Positions 22,105 to 35,229 of a stretch of 64,000 bases of DNA are shown piece after piece. Every line of letters starts with the position of its first letter. The stretch's first letter is position 1. Below the pieces are notes generated by a model, which worked only from the letters and a program-made list of their open reading frames with translations, was not told the origin of the DNA and ran no database searches. Source of the stretch: Saxidomus purpurata (Eukaryota; Mollusca; Bivalvia; Venerida; Veneridae); assembly GCA_022818135.1 (NCBI GenBank), contig JAFMSR010000002.1, positions 26,761,301 through 26,825,300 on the forward strand, given 5' to 3'. Position numbers and translations under genes: made by a program.

Positions 22105-23605
22105 GTGGCAATACAATTAGTCCCCTACCGGCCATTTGACCAGTTCGGGGACTGTAGGTTTGCGCTGTTTCATCTGTCCGTCTTTCAGGTCGTTCGCAAT
22201 TTCGTTTCCGGTCTGTATCTTCCACATGCATGGTCCGATTTTGATATAACGTCACACAATGGTTACCCATATCCCCCGTCTGTGCATGAACAACAAACTG
22301 CCACCTACTTTTTAGGTAAATGTCACACTTAGGGCTCGCATGTAGGGTTCAAACACTTCTAAATGAAATTTACCCGGTCTGTATTTTCGACATGCTTGGA
22401 CCGATTTCGATATAATTTCACACAAGTGTTACCACAAAGTTGTGTCATGCATGACATCCAGAAATATTCTCATGAGGTCAAGGTCACACATGGGGATCAA
22501 ATACTACTTCATGCAATTTCGTTTCCAGTCTGTTACTTCGGCATGGGCGTACCGATTTTGATATAACCTTACTAAATTGTTACCCGTAAGATGCGAGTCA
22601 CACCAAGTTACCTGTTCTCAAGGCCAATGTCGTACTTAAGGCCTCCAACTCTGTACCTTAGTCTTATATTGCAGTATTGCCAGTCCGCTTTGTACTTTTT
22701 AAATACATGGACCAATTTCAATATAAGTTCTCAGGATTGTTACCCGTGTGATGAAGGTGTGTCATACACAATACCCAGTCATCTATTCCTTATGTCAAAG
22801 TCACACATAGGTCTAACATTATGGTTTTATAAAGCTGTATCTAAAGTATGACATGTACACAATAAGTCTCCTACCGTCCGTCCATTTGACCAGTTCGGGG
22901 ACTGTAGGTTTGCGCTGTTCCATCTGTCCGTCTTTCAGGTCGTTTGCAATTTCGTTTCCGGTCTGTATCTTCCACATGCATGGTCCGATTTTGATATAAC
23001 GTCACACAATGGTTACCCATAGCCCCCGTCTGTGCACGTACAACAAACTGCCACCTACTTTTTAGGTAAATGTCACACTCAGGGCTCGCATTTAGGGTTC
23101 AAACACTTCTAAATGAAATTTACCTGGTCTGTATCTTCGAGATGCTTGGGCCGATTTCGATATCATTTCACACAAGTGTTACCACAAAGTTGTGTCATGC
23201 ACGAAAACCAGAAATATTCTCCTGAGATCAAGGTCACACATGGGGATCAAATACTACTTCATGCAATTTCGTTTCCAGTCTGTATCTTCGGCATGGGCGT
23301 ACCGATTTTGATATAACCTTACTAAATTGTTACCCGTAAGATGCGAGTCACACCAAGTTACCTGTTCTCAAGGCCAATGTCGTACTTAAGGCCTCCAACT
23401 CTGTACCTTAGTCTTATATTGCAGTATTGCCAGTCCGCTTTGTACTTTTTAAATACATGGATCAATTTCAATATAAGTTCTCAGGATTGTTACCCATGTG
23501 ATGAAAGTGTGTCATACACAATACTCAGTCACCTACTCCCAAGTCAAGGTCACACTTAGGTCTAACATTGTGGTTTTATATAGCTGTATCTAGTATGACA
23601 TGTAC
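22105..23605. repeat. 750-bp tandem duplication (family E)
   Basis: 22110-22858 and 22860-23605 are near-identical direct copies offset by 750 bp (for example CAGTTCGGGGACTGTAGG at 22141 and 22891). Each has internal ~125-bp units with TTCGTTTCC(A/G)GTCTGTA, CGATTTTGATATAAC and AAGGTCACAC. The identical short frames at 22591 and 23341 are repeat translations. Confidence 0.85.
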
Positions 23606-23679
23606 ACATGAACATAAATAAAAAAAATGTGTCATACACATCCTCCTTGTCATCTGCATTGCATTACTTTGACCAGATC

Positions 23680-24235
23680 ATAAATTTATACCCGCGAAAC
23701 GAATTTAGCGGGGTATATCCTTTGCACAGCCGGCATATTTTGTTACACTTTCGGCAGACATACATGTGTTTTTGTAAACACTGTACATCACGCTATGCTA
23801 CTGGTTGGAATTCAATACAACTTCATACAATGGTCAAGCACATAGACAGCAAGTGCAGTGCACAAGAACCGTAACTCCATTTGGACTAGTTAGAGAGTAA
23901 TTGCCCGTAGTTACTTTTCCTTGTCTTGAGCATAACTACTGGTTCAAATTCAATACAACTTCATAAAATGCCCAAGCACAATAAGAGGAAGTGCAATGTA
24001 CAAGAACCATAACTCCATCTTGTCTAACTACATAGTTATTGCCTTTTGTTACTTTTCCTTGTCCGGAGCAAAACTTGAAAACTACTGGTTGGAATTCAAT
24101 AAAACTTCATACAATGCTCAAGCACATTGAGATAAAGTGCAGTGCACAAAAACCATAACTCAGTCTTGACCAATCAGAATTAGAGTTATTGCCTTTTGTT
24201 ATTTTTCCTTATCCCGCAACATAAATTGAAATTTA
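23680..24235. repeat. Family F tandem repeat
   Basis: Starts with a TATACCCGCGAAACGAA / AGCGGGGTATAT fold-back and then has about four units of roughly 125-140 bp with GAACCATAACTCCAT, TTACTTTTCCTTGTC and TACTGGTTNGAATTCAAT. A fragment (TATACCCCGTAAAGTAC, AAGAACCATAACTCTACC) recurs at 25917-26040. Confidence 0.7.
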
Positions 24236-25227
24236 CTGAAAACGAAATGCCAGTTTTGTGACCTTTCATAAATCGCTATCCACTCAAAACTTGTAAAACA
24301 ACTGTAAATGAAACATAATGGGACAACAAAAAGTCTTTGTTGCGTAATTTATCGGTTATTACCACAGTACGACTATTATGCTTGGTGTCAATTATTTTAA
24401 TAAATGTTTATTAATAGTGTTTGTGATTTAAAATTGCATTCAGTGTTAGGCTGTGCCTCTGTACTTTGTTCAGAATAAATCGATGATGTGCTATGTGATG
24501 CTTATGGTTTTCCTGATTGGGTTTAACAGTTGCAGTCTTTTGTAGATCTATCTATTTCATCCATAAATTAAACTTAAGTGGGAACTCAATATTAAGTCCA
24601 TTGAAATCCAAGTAATATATGATTTGAAGACATTTACTACACATTTTTACAGTTTTGTCTTTCCTGATAATTAGTCAAAATCCTAAGCAAGTAGTGTATT
24701 CACATTGAGGGATGTAAGCAACATGCACCACGATAACGCAAGCTCATAGTTTACTCGTATTTTTAAAAACTGAAAGATGCTTACTCTTTAAACAACAAAT
24801 AAAATAGACAGACATGCGTGGCCATGTAATTATGTGCAAGTTGTTAATGAATCTTAATGCATCCTCTTTAGAGGCATATTTTAATTAGCATAGATGAGTC
24901 CCGGTTTTAAACTTTACACACAATTGTGCAAAACAATCTATTTGAATTAAAATGCCAAAAACTTAGTTTTTAGTTTGAGTTGACCTAGACACCTTTTGAT
25001 TAGTTATGATTCGCCTTCCTTAATTCTTTCTCAACAAAGATAACGACGGAAGGAATTTACACATGAAATGTGATTAACTCATTATTCGAAATGTCAACAG
25101 ACATAATTACTTAAGTTCTTAGAATGCTTCATACGAATGTAAATGGTTCAAATGTTTAGAAAATTAGTTTCGTAAAAAATATTTTTTTCCATTTCTTTGT
25201 CTACCTCATAAGGTGCCTTGATTTTTC

Positions 25228-25283
25228 AAACGTTCTGAGATCGTTACATGCCATATATGGCATGTAACGATCTCAGAACGTTT
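25228..25283. repeat. 56-bp perfect palindrome without spacer
   Basis: The two 28-bp halves meet between 25255 and 25256 inside CCATATATGG; the outer part reads ACGTTCTGAGATCGTTACAT. The paralogous block has only a single-sided diverged match (near 37645), so the palindrome arose in this copy or by assembly error. Confidence 0.85.
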
Positions 25284-25559
25284 TCCATATGTCGATCTGT
25301 TGAACCATACATGCGTTGACTTGAAAAGATATCTTTGGACATCATTGTACAATTTCAGTTTATTGCTTGAAGACTCTCAGGTTGATTGCTTAATTTCAAA
25401 ACACAACAATAAAACTATGGCTTATCTAAGTTTCGTGACACATCAAGTTTACGTTGTATGCTGTTTTAGACAATTGTCGGACCGGTTTTCGCAATGCGTC
25501 AGGCAAAATGCTGTCCTAGCTACGTTGATTCCCAAGGCCATCATCCCTTATAACTAGGG

Positions 25560-28330
25560 AGTTTCTTTTATACACATCAAAATCATCAAAACTTCTATAC
25601 TCTTAACGCTTAAAGTATATATCAATGCTTCTATCCTACATATATGTTTTAGAACAAGGCAATAAAGTATATTCGATTTCGATCAGACGACACCGATTTG
25701 AAAGTCTTTATTTTGTTATTTTGCGGCAATTACACGTAACTATAAACTACGTTTTTGCACGAATAAGAAATACATGTGATATGAAAATAAATCCAGTGAG
25801 ATATTTTCTGAGCTAGATCATGGACCTATATACATGTCTATGACCGTCTGTTATTCCAGTTGTCTTTACGTTAGGCTGTATGTCAAGGTTTCTGTTACAG
25901 TGTGCTGAGCTTTAATTATACCCCGTAAAGTACAATGAGGGGAAGTGCATTACATAAGAACCATAACTCTACCTTGCCTAATTTTTGAATGATTCCCTTT
26001 TTTTATATTTTCTTAAATTTTCTTGTCCGGAGTATAACTTCGGAGTACTGAATTACTTGAAACTTAAAACAGTGTAATAAAACGAAAGTAGTTTTCAATT
26101 TACATGTTTCATAGGTCAGAAAATGCAATACAGTTCAACAAAAAGAACTCACGTCCGTTAAAAAGACTCTAGCCGCGTATGCCGTAAGTTTTTAATATAG
26201 ATATGTCTCAGACTATGCGGCGGGTTTTTTAAAAAGAAATGTATTTTTGAATACACGTTAAATAAATGTAAAACCGAAGCATAACTAAAAGCCTGCATGT
26301 AAGAGAATTAACATGAAATAATACGACTTTCATACCACTGGCCAAGTTGTAAAAGTATGGCAATGAGGTCTCGCGCACGCCAACGTTTAACAACATCAAC
26401 TGTAAAAGCTAAAGTCATCCAACTTGATTATCCAAGCTATTTGTGTAGCAACATTTAAATGCGATCGCTGAAATTCTTGATTCATCTTCTCCGAGACGCA
26501 TAAGTCTACAAAAGTACTTGAAGGGTATTCCAATTTGTAACTTTATGCATGTTATAGAGATACAATACATTTGAAGAAGTGCAATCGTACTACTCTAAGT
26601 TTAATCCTAGACAATTGCATGAAGATAAATTCATCGTTTAATAATTCTAGTGCATTATGTACCCCGGCTATTATTACATTTTAGCGTTGTCGTGTGCAGC
26701 GTAACTCAAATAACTAAATAAACATTCCTTGAAATTGCAACTTAATGAGATGGGACAAACATAAGTTGGACCGAGGTGGTGATGCTTGACACCAAGTGAC
26801 AATAACTCCAATATTTGGTAGGGAATTTTATATTAAAGGCATTGTTAGTACTGTATTTTATTGTAAACCAGTGTTTATCTTGTGACAGACGCGCCTATTA
26901 AATGCCTTGTCCATAGTCATAAGAGTAATTCACAAAAAAGTAACTTATCTAAGGATCGGCAAAGTAATGGAAGTACATGATATAATACGACGATACCTTT
27001 TAGCTTGACTAGAGTACCCATCCTTACAAGTTTTAGGATGGCAGGAAGAATATTCCAGCTGATGAACGATAGTACTCTTAACTTGAACCTTTGGAATTAT
27101 ATCCACCAAAACCTTACATTTTATCTAAATCAAGGAAAATATACCATTTATCTATGAAAATCATTTAAAACCTTATAAAATTTATTAGTTCAACAAGGGA
27201 ATGATCCCAGACCATGAACACATACAAGAAACGAGCCATAATTGGCTAAACTGACAGGTTTGTTTTTTCTAGCTGAAACTTAAAATAATGATAAGGACAA
27301 TAATTGGGAATCAGTCTCAAGCTCTAGTTGCCTAACTTTTCAATTATTCACCTTTGGACCATTTTCTTGATTTGTCGGATCAAATAACTGATCAAATACT
27401 TGAAAATAATCTGCAATGCAAGCGAAGGACAATTGAGGTGCCAAACCATAACTTTGCGACTTCCCCTTGGTTACATTCTACATGGACAAACTTAAAATCA
27501 AGGACCGTATTATACTTAAAATATTACGAGTTACCTCCTGCTTAAGCGTTTGTCCTGTTCGATTCAACGGTATCGCTACACATATTTTATTGCTTCATAA
27601 TTTGATAGTGTATAATTTCAAATTTACAGATATATTTTGATTGTTTGAAAAACGTTCGTAACGTTTGTTTTTAATGTAAATGCTATAAATAAGTGTAAAT
27701 GAATATCACTGGTTTCTTTTGTCAATGAAATTGCAAAAAGAACGAAACGATATTATTTCAAAAGACCATCTTCTTTTGAGAAACAAAATTATTACAGATT
27801 TAAAAACCGGCAATTTATTAAGCTAAAATTCTGAACAGATAAATAATTTAATCTGAATATCTTAATCACAACTAAATATCATCTCCTTTTTTTCCGCTAA
27901 AAATGCCTCTTTTAGATAATTATAGTCATTACCTTGTTGATATTATTATGCTATTACAAATGTTTTGTACCTTGTTAATAATGCTTATCCCTGCAAAGCA
28001 ACAACAAATTTGGACTGACAGGAAGCCTTGAAAATTTGACTAGATATGTATAAGCTCCATTAAAGCAATAACAGTATTCTGTTGAATGTCGACAGATTTC
28101 AGCTACCATCTATTTTCCGTTGAGATACTTTTATAATGCGATGTTTTCTCACATAAAACCCGTCAAATGGATTGCTTTCTTAATGGAGAGGAGTTTCAAA
28201 ATATTCTCAAAACGGCTTAAAATATAAAAAAATCATGACACAAGTAAATTTTCGGAGAATTGCATTGACGACTTTTTTGAGCGAGCGACAACACGCTCGG
28301 GCCACTCTTTCCAAAGAATAATTCATCTTA
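25560..28330. other. AT-rich sequence, no gene recognised
   Basis: Apart from the family F fragment at about 25917-26040, no exon, tRNA or repeat boundary is supported. The short frames at 25625 and 27354 have no recognisable features. Confidence 0.3.
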
Positions 28331-28332
28331 AG

Positions 28333-28681
28333 TTAAAGCTGCTCGCGCTCAGATTTTGGTAAAAAAAAAAAACAAAGTTCTTCAAACTGTATGTAAATAA
28401 CATATTTTAGAATATATGTTGATATAAAAAGGCTCCAGTTTAAATTTGTCAAGTATATCTAAATTTCGAAAAATCTCAAATTCAAAAGCGTTGCAAAAGC
28501 TTTTGAGATTTCAATATAAACCTATATGTAGCGGGTACCGACTTAATCGATTTCTGCAAATTCCTACCGAGATTTTTGCTTATAATTTTATTCTAGCCTT
28601 TAGTTTTATATTAATGATAAGAATGTCAATTTTTGGGAAAACAAAAAATTTCAATGGTAACTGAGAGCGAGCAGCTATTAA
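28333..28681. mobile_element. MITE family A copy abutting B
   Basis: Start TTAAAGCTGCTCGCGCTCAG, end CTGAGAGCGAGCAGCTATTAA. The terminal TTAA (28678-28681) is also the first TTAA of the family B copy that follows. Confidence 0.8.
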
Positions 28682-29059
28682 GGGGCACTCCCTATATCTA
28701 GCAGATTATATTTTCGAAAAATACATTATGTGTTCAATGACCGCAAATGATAAATAAATACATTTTCAAAGAATAACCTTACGGCAAAAAATGCATCATT
28801 TTACCACAATTAATCAATGTAGAGGCTTTCTGTAATAAATCGCATCCACCCATTAATTGTACAAGAACAACTCTCTACATAGATTATAGAATGGTTTACG
28901 GTACTGCAGAATATTTCAAACGGCTAATTTGATTGATAATGATTTGGAATGCATAGCTAAAACTTTAAATTTTAGGTCAAGTTATTATATTTCCAAAGAT
29001 TCTTTTTATGTTGATGATGTTTTTTAGTTTGGCATCAGTTATAGGGTATGTCCATTTAA
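28678..29059. mobile_element. MITE family B, full-length copy
   Basis: Starts TTAAGGGGCACTCCCTATA and ends ATAGGGTATGTCCATTTAA, with internal CAATTAATGGGTGGATG (inverted) and TGATAATGATTTGGAATGCA. TTAA lies at both ends. Confidence 0.8.
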
Positions 29060-31630
29060 GGTATACTTTACAATAACGTTACGGTGTCACTCCGAAGTCT
29101 TGAATCACCTCTTACTGCTATCATTATATAGATCGCTCAACTTTAGGTAACGTAAGCTAAACAACCCATGTATCGATGAATTAGGTTAAGAGGAAGGAAT
29201 TCGGTTATTGACTTTGTTTGCGTGTTTTATAACACAGCAAACCGAAAAATATGATATCGTTTTGAAGGCGACTTGATGACTGCTAAATTAATTGGAAAAC
29301 ATACAAATCTCTAAAAAACACAATTCATTTATACTAGGTGCTGTGTACTCCTGCTGCATTTCAACATTTTGGATATTGCTTTAACGTTGTCCGTCAGTCC
29401 TTCCGTCCAAAGCCAAACTAAGGAACTCAAATATAGAATTTCACGAAACTGATGCACAATGCCTCTCCTTAACTTTACTCTAGAGTATCTCCAGAATATC
29501 TTCAGAGTTATTTCCCTGTAATTGTTATTTTCCTCTATATTCAATATGTATCTTTTGAACCGGTTATCAATCTTTAATTGCAAATGGCTAAAATATTTAA
29601 ATGATCACTCTTTCCAATATACATCCACTACATCCCATACCCCTATCCAAACTGTGAGAATGCATTCAGATATTTGAAATGCTTCTTCTTTTGAAAATGG
29701 CTTGTCATAATTTTGATATTTGGGGTAAAAAGAATCAACTTCGTACTTTCTAAGAATTGAAAATTTAGAAAATGGATTTTTTAGAAATGTAGCCGTTATG
29801 GTGTAGCGCTGTTCTTAAAAATTATATATACAAACTTAAGACATTTTGTTTTATGAAGCACAAAGTGCTGAACTAATTAAACATTCAACAACTGAGTGAC
29901 CGTATAATGCAGAAAAAAGACTTCCCCATAAGAGATGAAGCCTCCCGACTTGGTGTTGATTTTGAAAATGTTTCTTTTTTTTCTGAAATACTTCCGTTTG
30001 AAATAAACAATCAACCTTGTATTCTCTAGCAACGGAAAATTTAGAAACTGGATTTTTACAGAAATGAAACCCTTTCTACTTTTCTGTAATGCTTTCGTAC
30101 ATAAGTTTTCTTACCGAAACAGTGTAAACAAATACAATTTTTTCTACAACATAGCATCAGATATTTTATTCCACATTCTTCTCTGCTTTTTATCATATTC
30201 AATACATAATCAATATAACGTGAAAAAATATTACCTCACTTACTTACATACACCTTTTTAATGGTACGCGTCTTAATTTAAGCATATTAATTCAGTATAT
30301 GTGTATTATAATCATACATGCAGGCATTACAATACATATTAACACTGAAAGGGATTGAAACGAAAGAATTTATATTATTTTTATATGTTTATTATTAGGG
30401 TTTCTCCTCCCTCAGAATACATAATAAATAGTACATCTAACCATGACAAGATATATTAAAAATTATTTTTTAGCAAGAATTCGATTCAATGAATAAGGAG
30501 GAAAAAGCAAAATAAAACTTAAAATAACTAAAAACCCACCAATGACAAACAAAGCAACTGTGTTTGTTAGAGTCATGAACATACCAGCAGGTATTAAGAA
30601 GGGAAACAAACATAAGGCAGGAGATCCTTACATGTTGAAAGGTCCAGAATTAAATGCTTAATTGATCAGTGTTTGGCGTGCATTTTTCTAAGAAATAATT
30701 GCTGCTGTCCTCTAACGTAATTTTAAAGTTTATGCTTACGTCTTCTTTGAGAGATAAATTTCCACCAAACTTCTTTGAGTAAATCGTGAATAGAATCAGT
30801 TCATGTGACCCCTGATACAATCGTAGCTGCCTTAGAATTTTGGCCATATCTTGTTTTTCATAGACAGGACATTGTAAAGATACCTAAATACACGTATAGT
30901 CTTGTCTAGGTATTTTCAACAAAGCATTAAATAGGCACATTCTTATGTCCGAGTGTTTTTATTGTTATACATTATAAAATATGGTTCAATGTTTGTTAAC
31001 CCAATATCAGCTGAGCTTAAACAAATTTAATCCATCTAATAAAACTCTTTTCGTAATTCAACTTCGTTCATTAATATATCTTTGAAATACAACTTTAAAC
31101 TTTGAATGTATTCGAAATTTTTTCGACATACAACTCGTGTTCTGATACTGGTATATAACAAACGCATTGTATTACGAGTTTTTAGCTTGACCAACAGGTC
31201 AAACATAAGATTTACTGACAAGCACAAATCCTATAGGTTTTTTTCCTATACTAAAACAGCAATGTTATGACAGATACTCGTTTATAAGTTATTTCTATAA
31301 ACAGTCCTTAGCTCGATTCGCACTTTGATAATGTAGGAGTACAGCCTGCCCCACCGAAAATTTGACCTTTGCCGATCGGTTACTTTGTAAGACTGTTGCT
31401 CAGCCTAATCAAATATAAAAATTAAGAATAAACTTTCTACTGTATCAAACAATTCAAAACGGTGATGTAACGTACAACCTACAAAGTACCAATACAGTTT
31501 TACAATGAATCAAACTATACTATAACACTTTCGCAGTGACTAACTGCTGAGATAATCTAAGGACACAAAAAGTAGTGAGATAAGACATGCAATTCTGTTT
31601 ACACGACACACATTTAATTACCCAACAAAT
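29060..31630. other. Mostly unique AT-rich sequence; start of duplicated block
   Basis: No supported gene. From 30640 the sequence is paralogous to 19640 onward. A minus-strand frame at 30650-30847 (containing GGNLSLKEDVSINFK) is partly conserved in the other copy near 20060-20130 but broken there by a stop, so it may be a decayed exon. Confidence 0.3.
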
Positions 31631-31633
31631 TTT

Positions 31634-33681
31634 AACAAAGCTGTCCATTACAGGTGACAAATGCCCCCAAAAAAGCTAATAGTCTTGTCTCTGTGCTCAA
31701 TAATTGGCCATATAATTTAACAAGGGGCCATGATGGCCCTGGATTTTTGCAAAGTCAGGAATTTGAAGGCTGAAAAGATACCTCTAGAGTAGTAACAAGG
31801 CTTTTCATATTTGGGCTTTGCGACCAAGGTTTTACCTAGACCCGTATGAAACTTGAGGCAGAAATCTGTCTAACAACCTTTTTGACAAATTTCCAGGATA
31901 TTTGGGCTGAAAATGTACTTTAGAGAAATAACAAGGTTTTTCCACCAATTTGGTTCTGTGACCTAGATCGTGACCCAAGATTCCATATTCAAACTTGAGC
32001 TTGAAATCATCGAACAACCTTGCTGCCATTTCGGGATATTTGGGCTGAAATGTTACCTTATAGTGTTACAAGGTTTTTCCATATTTGGGCGTGACCTAGT
32101 TGTGACCCAAGATAGCCCAAAATACAAGCTTGAGCTTGAAATCGTCAAAATAACCTTTCGACAAAGTCAAGGATAAATGAGGCTAAAATGTAACATCTAG
32201 AGTGTTAAAGGGTTGTCCACATTTGGGTTCTGTGACCTAGTTTTTGACCTAGATGATATGAAACATTCGGCAGTAATATCAAACAACCTTGTGACAATTT
32301 TCAGGATAATTGGGCTGAATATGTAGCCTCTAAAGCGTTAAACGAAATTTTCCACATTTAGGTTCTAATGAAACTATTTTTGACCCAAGATAACCCATAC
32401 TTCGAACTTTAGCTAAAATATCTTAAAACAAGCTTTCCACAAATTTCCAGGTATTTGGGCTGAAAATGTATTCGAGTAGTTTTTTAACACACAAAGTTTT
32501 CCATATTTGGCTGAGTACCTGGTTTATAAAACCAATGACCCATATTCAATACTTGAGCTTTTAACATGAAAACCTTTCTGACAAGTTTCAAAGATAACTG
32601 GAAAAGCACAAATCTAAAGTTAGCAAGGTTTTTATTTTGGCTCTTACCTACTAAACCCAGAGCCCATTTTTGAACTTGAACACTCGAAATCATCAAAAGA
32701 ACCTTTCTATAAATAGTTCTCAGGGTGATTTGGGGTAAAATGTTACGGCTAGAGTGTTAACAAGGCTTTGCTCCTATTCAGGATTGTGACCTAGTTTTTG
32801 ACCCCAGATACCGGTATTCGAACTTGGCTAGTGAAGACTGATAGAAACTTGGCCTTTTAGAAATATTTCAAGGATATAAGGACTAAACTTTCCAATGCTA
32901 CCTCAAACAATGTTAACAAGGTTTTTCGGTGATTTTGGCGTTGACCTAGTTTTTAACCTCCAAGTGACCAATATTCAAACTTTACTAGAAATGAATCAAA
33001 CCAACCTTTATAACAAATTCTCAGGACTATTTTGACTGAGACAGTAGCCTCTAGAGGACACTAAAAGTTTTTTCTATTTTTGGGTCATGTGCTAGTTAAG
33101 TTACATCCGAGATGACCCATTTATTCGAACTCGTCCGAGCAATTACTTGGACAAAGAGCCTGACCCAGTTTCTGACAGGTGAGGCAAAAATGCTGACCTA
33201 ATAGAGATGTCTAACGAGTCTAAGTGTCCTTTCTACGACGGATAATCATACCTGAGCCAGGTAATTTAGCTAAAAATCCTTTAATATTAGAGTAACCATA
33301 CAAACAGTATTCCGTTACTATTAAACTCTAAGTGTGATCTTGACCTTTGAAGCGGTTCTTGCAGGTTGTCTTGATGTGCTGAACATTTGTGCCAAGTTAT
33401 TTTAAAATCAATAAATGCATGACAAAGTAACAGTCAAGCCACACATGTATGCATATATACAGGATTCCATTACCTATAACTCTAAGTGTGACCTTGACCT
33501 TTGAGGAAGTGACGTGGGTCTTGCTTGCAACACATTGACTTGATGTGGTGAACATTTGTGCAAAGTTAGTACATAATCCTTCAATGCATGACAAAGTTAC
33601 AGCCCGGACACGGAAAAATGTAAGGGGGACGCACAGACGGACAAACGGTGCGATTTGAATATGCCACCCTTCGGGGGCATA
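31634..33681 (+). mobile_element. Family C copy carrying nested family J
   Basis: Head: AACAAAGCTGTCCATTACAG and AAATGCCCCCAAAA. Tail: two ~160-bp units with GTGTGACCTTGACCTTTGA and the end CACCCTTCGGGGGCATAAAA. The body is split by family J between identical TAATTTA sites. Confidence 0.75.
31720..33261. mobile_element. Family J tandem-unit element nested in C
   Basis: Flanked by TAATTTA at 31713-31719 and 33262-33268, a 7-bp TSD. It begins ACAAGGGGCCATGATGG and holds ten or so degenerate ~125-bp units with TTTTTCCATATTTGGG, GTGACCTAGTTTTTGACC and GATATTTGGGCTGAAAATG. Frames within it are repeat translations. Confidence 0.65.
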
Positions 33682-33825
33682 AAAAGACAGTAACAGTATT
33701 ATTCTTTGAAATAGATTTCTATTTCAAATAATTCTATTAACAAAATTGGAGACCTTACCGCCTAATAAAGTCAACAGAATAGTTAAGTACAAATTAATCA
33801 ACACAACAAATTTAGTGAAAATATG

Positions 33826-33866
33826 TAAAAAAAAAAAAAAAAGGGGGGAAAAAAAAAAAAAAAAAA
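33826..33866. repeat. Low-complexity A/G run
   Basis: A long A run, GGGGGG, then another A run. It lies just 3' of the GPCR tail exon's stop codon (minus strand). It may be a poor-quality consensus. Confidence 0.6.
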
Positions 33867-33873
33867 ATTTATT

Positions 33874-34080
33874 TTAAGTTTTGGGGATTACATCCTTTGT
33901 AATTGCGGCATCAGGTGGTACATGTACATACCTAAACGTTAGGGTTATCCTCTTGACACTGTTATTCGCGGTTTCGTCGGAGCCGTCGTTTCTAAAGAGC
34001 GACGAATTGTTGTCAGCGGAAGCATTTCTCATACATCTAGTGTTTTGAAACATCAGACGGTATTCACGCTTAAACTTTTC
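33874..34080 (-). CDS. Class A peptide GPCR, C-terminal exon
   Basis: Minus strand, following acceptor GATTCTTCAG at 34081-34090. The exon encodes 68 residues plus a stop and opens EKFKREYRLMFQ, the conserved amphipathic helix 8 that follows TM7 in rhodopsin-family receptors. The rest is a Ser/Asn/Thr-rich cytoplasmic tail ending in VIPKT, suited to kinase and arrestin contacts. It starts in phase 0, exactly matching the phase-0 end of the TM7 exon at 35908. Splicing would join GLLN to EKFKREY, the usual order in peptide receptors. A Cys in RCMRN may be a palmitoylation site (inference). The receptor subtype cannot be fixed from the tail. Confidence 0.85.
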   Translation of the reverse strand, partial: EKFKREYRLMFQNTRCMRNASADNNSSLFRNDGSDETANNSVKRITLTFRYVHVPPDAAITKDVIPKT

Positions 34081-34184
34081 CTGAAGAATCAAATTGATCA
34101 TTTGGCTTACTTAATCTTTAGGAAAAAGCATAAGATACATAACAAGTAATATCTTTTAAAAAAAAAGATGGTCGACGTAGGTGA

Positions 34185-34475
34185 CGTAATAAACACATTT
34201 TGTGTTTCAGAAGGCCCCGGGTCTAATGTTATTCCGGTACCGAAACGCTAGCCAATAATCAATGACGCTAGATGTCCGGCCCCGGACAACACCTCGTTTA
34301 CAAGTGATCTCGTACTGTCCAGAAACCTTGACATAACGTGTTCTGGTTTTTTCTTTTTGCAACATGATTTATTATAAATAACTATAAATAAAAAAATAAC
34401 ACATTTTGTGTTTCAGAAGGCTCCCGGGCAGTACACTGCTTATTCCGGTACCGAAACGCTAGCCAATATTTCGAT
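34185..34475. repeat. Direct duplication of a ~65-bp segment
   Basis: ACACATTTTGTGTTTCAGAA and TATTCCGGTACCGAAACGCT occur at 34193-34256 and again at 34400-34462, separated by about 140 bp. It lies in the last GPCR intron, between the TM7 and tail exons. Confidence 0.7.
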
Positions 34476-34955
34476 TCATTGGTCACATTATAACGAAGTT
34501 GGTTAGCAACGCGTCCATACCAACGGAAGTTCAAATCAAAAGTATACGACTACGTCGAAAAATGATAAAATTGTGTTTCGGACTACTTAATGAAATAACA
34601 TTAAACAAATAAGTCTTACGCCACAACATAAATAACATTAACCCACACCATAAAGCTAAATTGCAAGTTAGATGTCACATGAAAATGTTCCGTGGCTTTA
34701 ATTTGTGTCACCTAGTTTGCATTTAATACACTGTTTATTTATTGATTGATGTGACCTTTTGTTTTTATAGAAATATGGGATTTTAGTGTCTGCACAGCCT
34801 CGGAATTTATTTTCAGCGTTTGATACCGTTTATATACCGTCGCTGTGAAAACAGGCATTACTTTATTCCAAACTTCCAAGGAACGATTTTTAGTCTCAGA
34901 ACCAATGTTTATCATTAAATGGACGTGAAAGCAGTTTTAATGATTGTTGCCATTT

Positions 34956-35229
34956 GAGGGACATACCCTATAACTGATTCACACTAAATAACCTCCAAAA
35001 CATAAATAATATAAACTGTGGAAGTATTTTAACTTAACGTACAGAGTTGTTGTTGTACAATTAATGGGTGGATGCGATTTATTTCTGAACGTATCTATAT
35101 TGATTAATTGTGGTAAAATGAGGCATAGGTTCTTCTTTGAAATTGTATTTATTCATCATTTTACGTTCATTGAACACATAATTGATGTATTGAGAATATA
35201 ATCTCCTAGATGCAGGGAGTGCCCTTTCA
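34956..35229. mobile_element. MITE family B, internally deleted copy
   Basis: Starts AGGGACATACCCTATAACTG, keeps CCTCCAAAACATAAATAATA and CAATTAATGGGTGGATG, ends AGGGAGTGCCCTTTCAA. The central GATAAAATCAGCGG region is missing. Confidence 0.75.

Larger units (their letters stand above)
19640..25560. repeat. Segmental duplication, copy 1
   Basis: Ordered anchors shared with 30640-37760: TTGATCAG...TTTGGCGTGCAT (19657 / 30662), TTTACGTCTTCTTTGAGA (20093 / 30735), TTTAATTTGTGTCACCTAG (20468 / 34697), TATATACCGTCGCTGTGAA (20568 / 34830), the TTAGTGCAAC...TGATC block (21967 / 35434) and TTCACATTGA(G/A)GGATG (24700 / 36960). Orientation is the same. This copy is expanded by repeat families D, E and F. 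Confidence 0.65.

Noticed and set aside
22591..23559. Duplicated 72-86 codon frames
   Set aside because: They are duplicated because the 750-bp family E unit is duplicated; no protein features.
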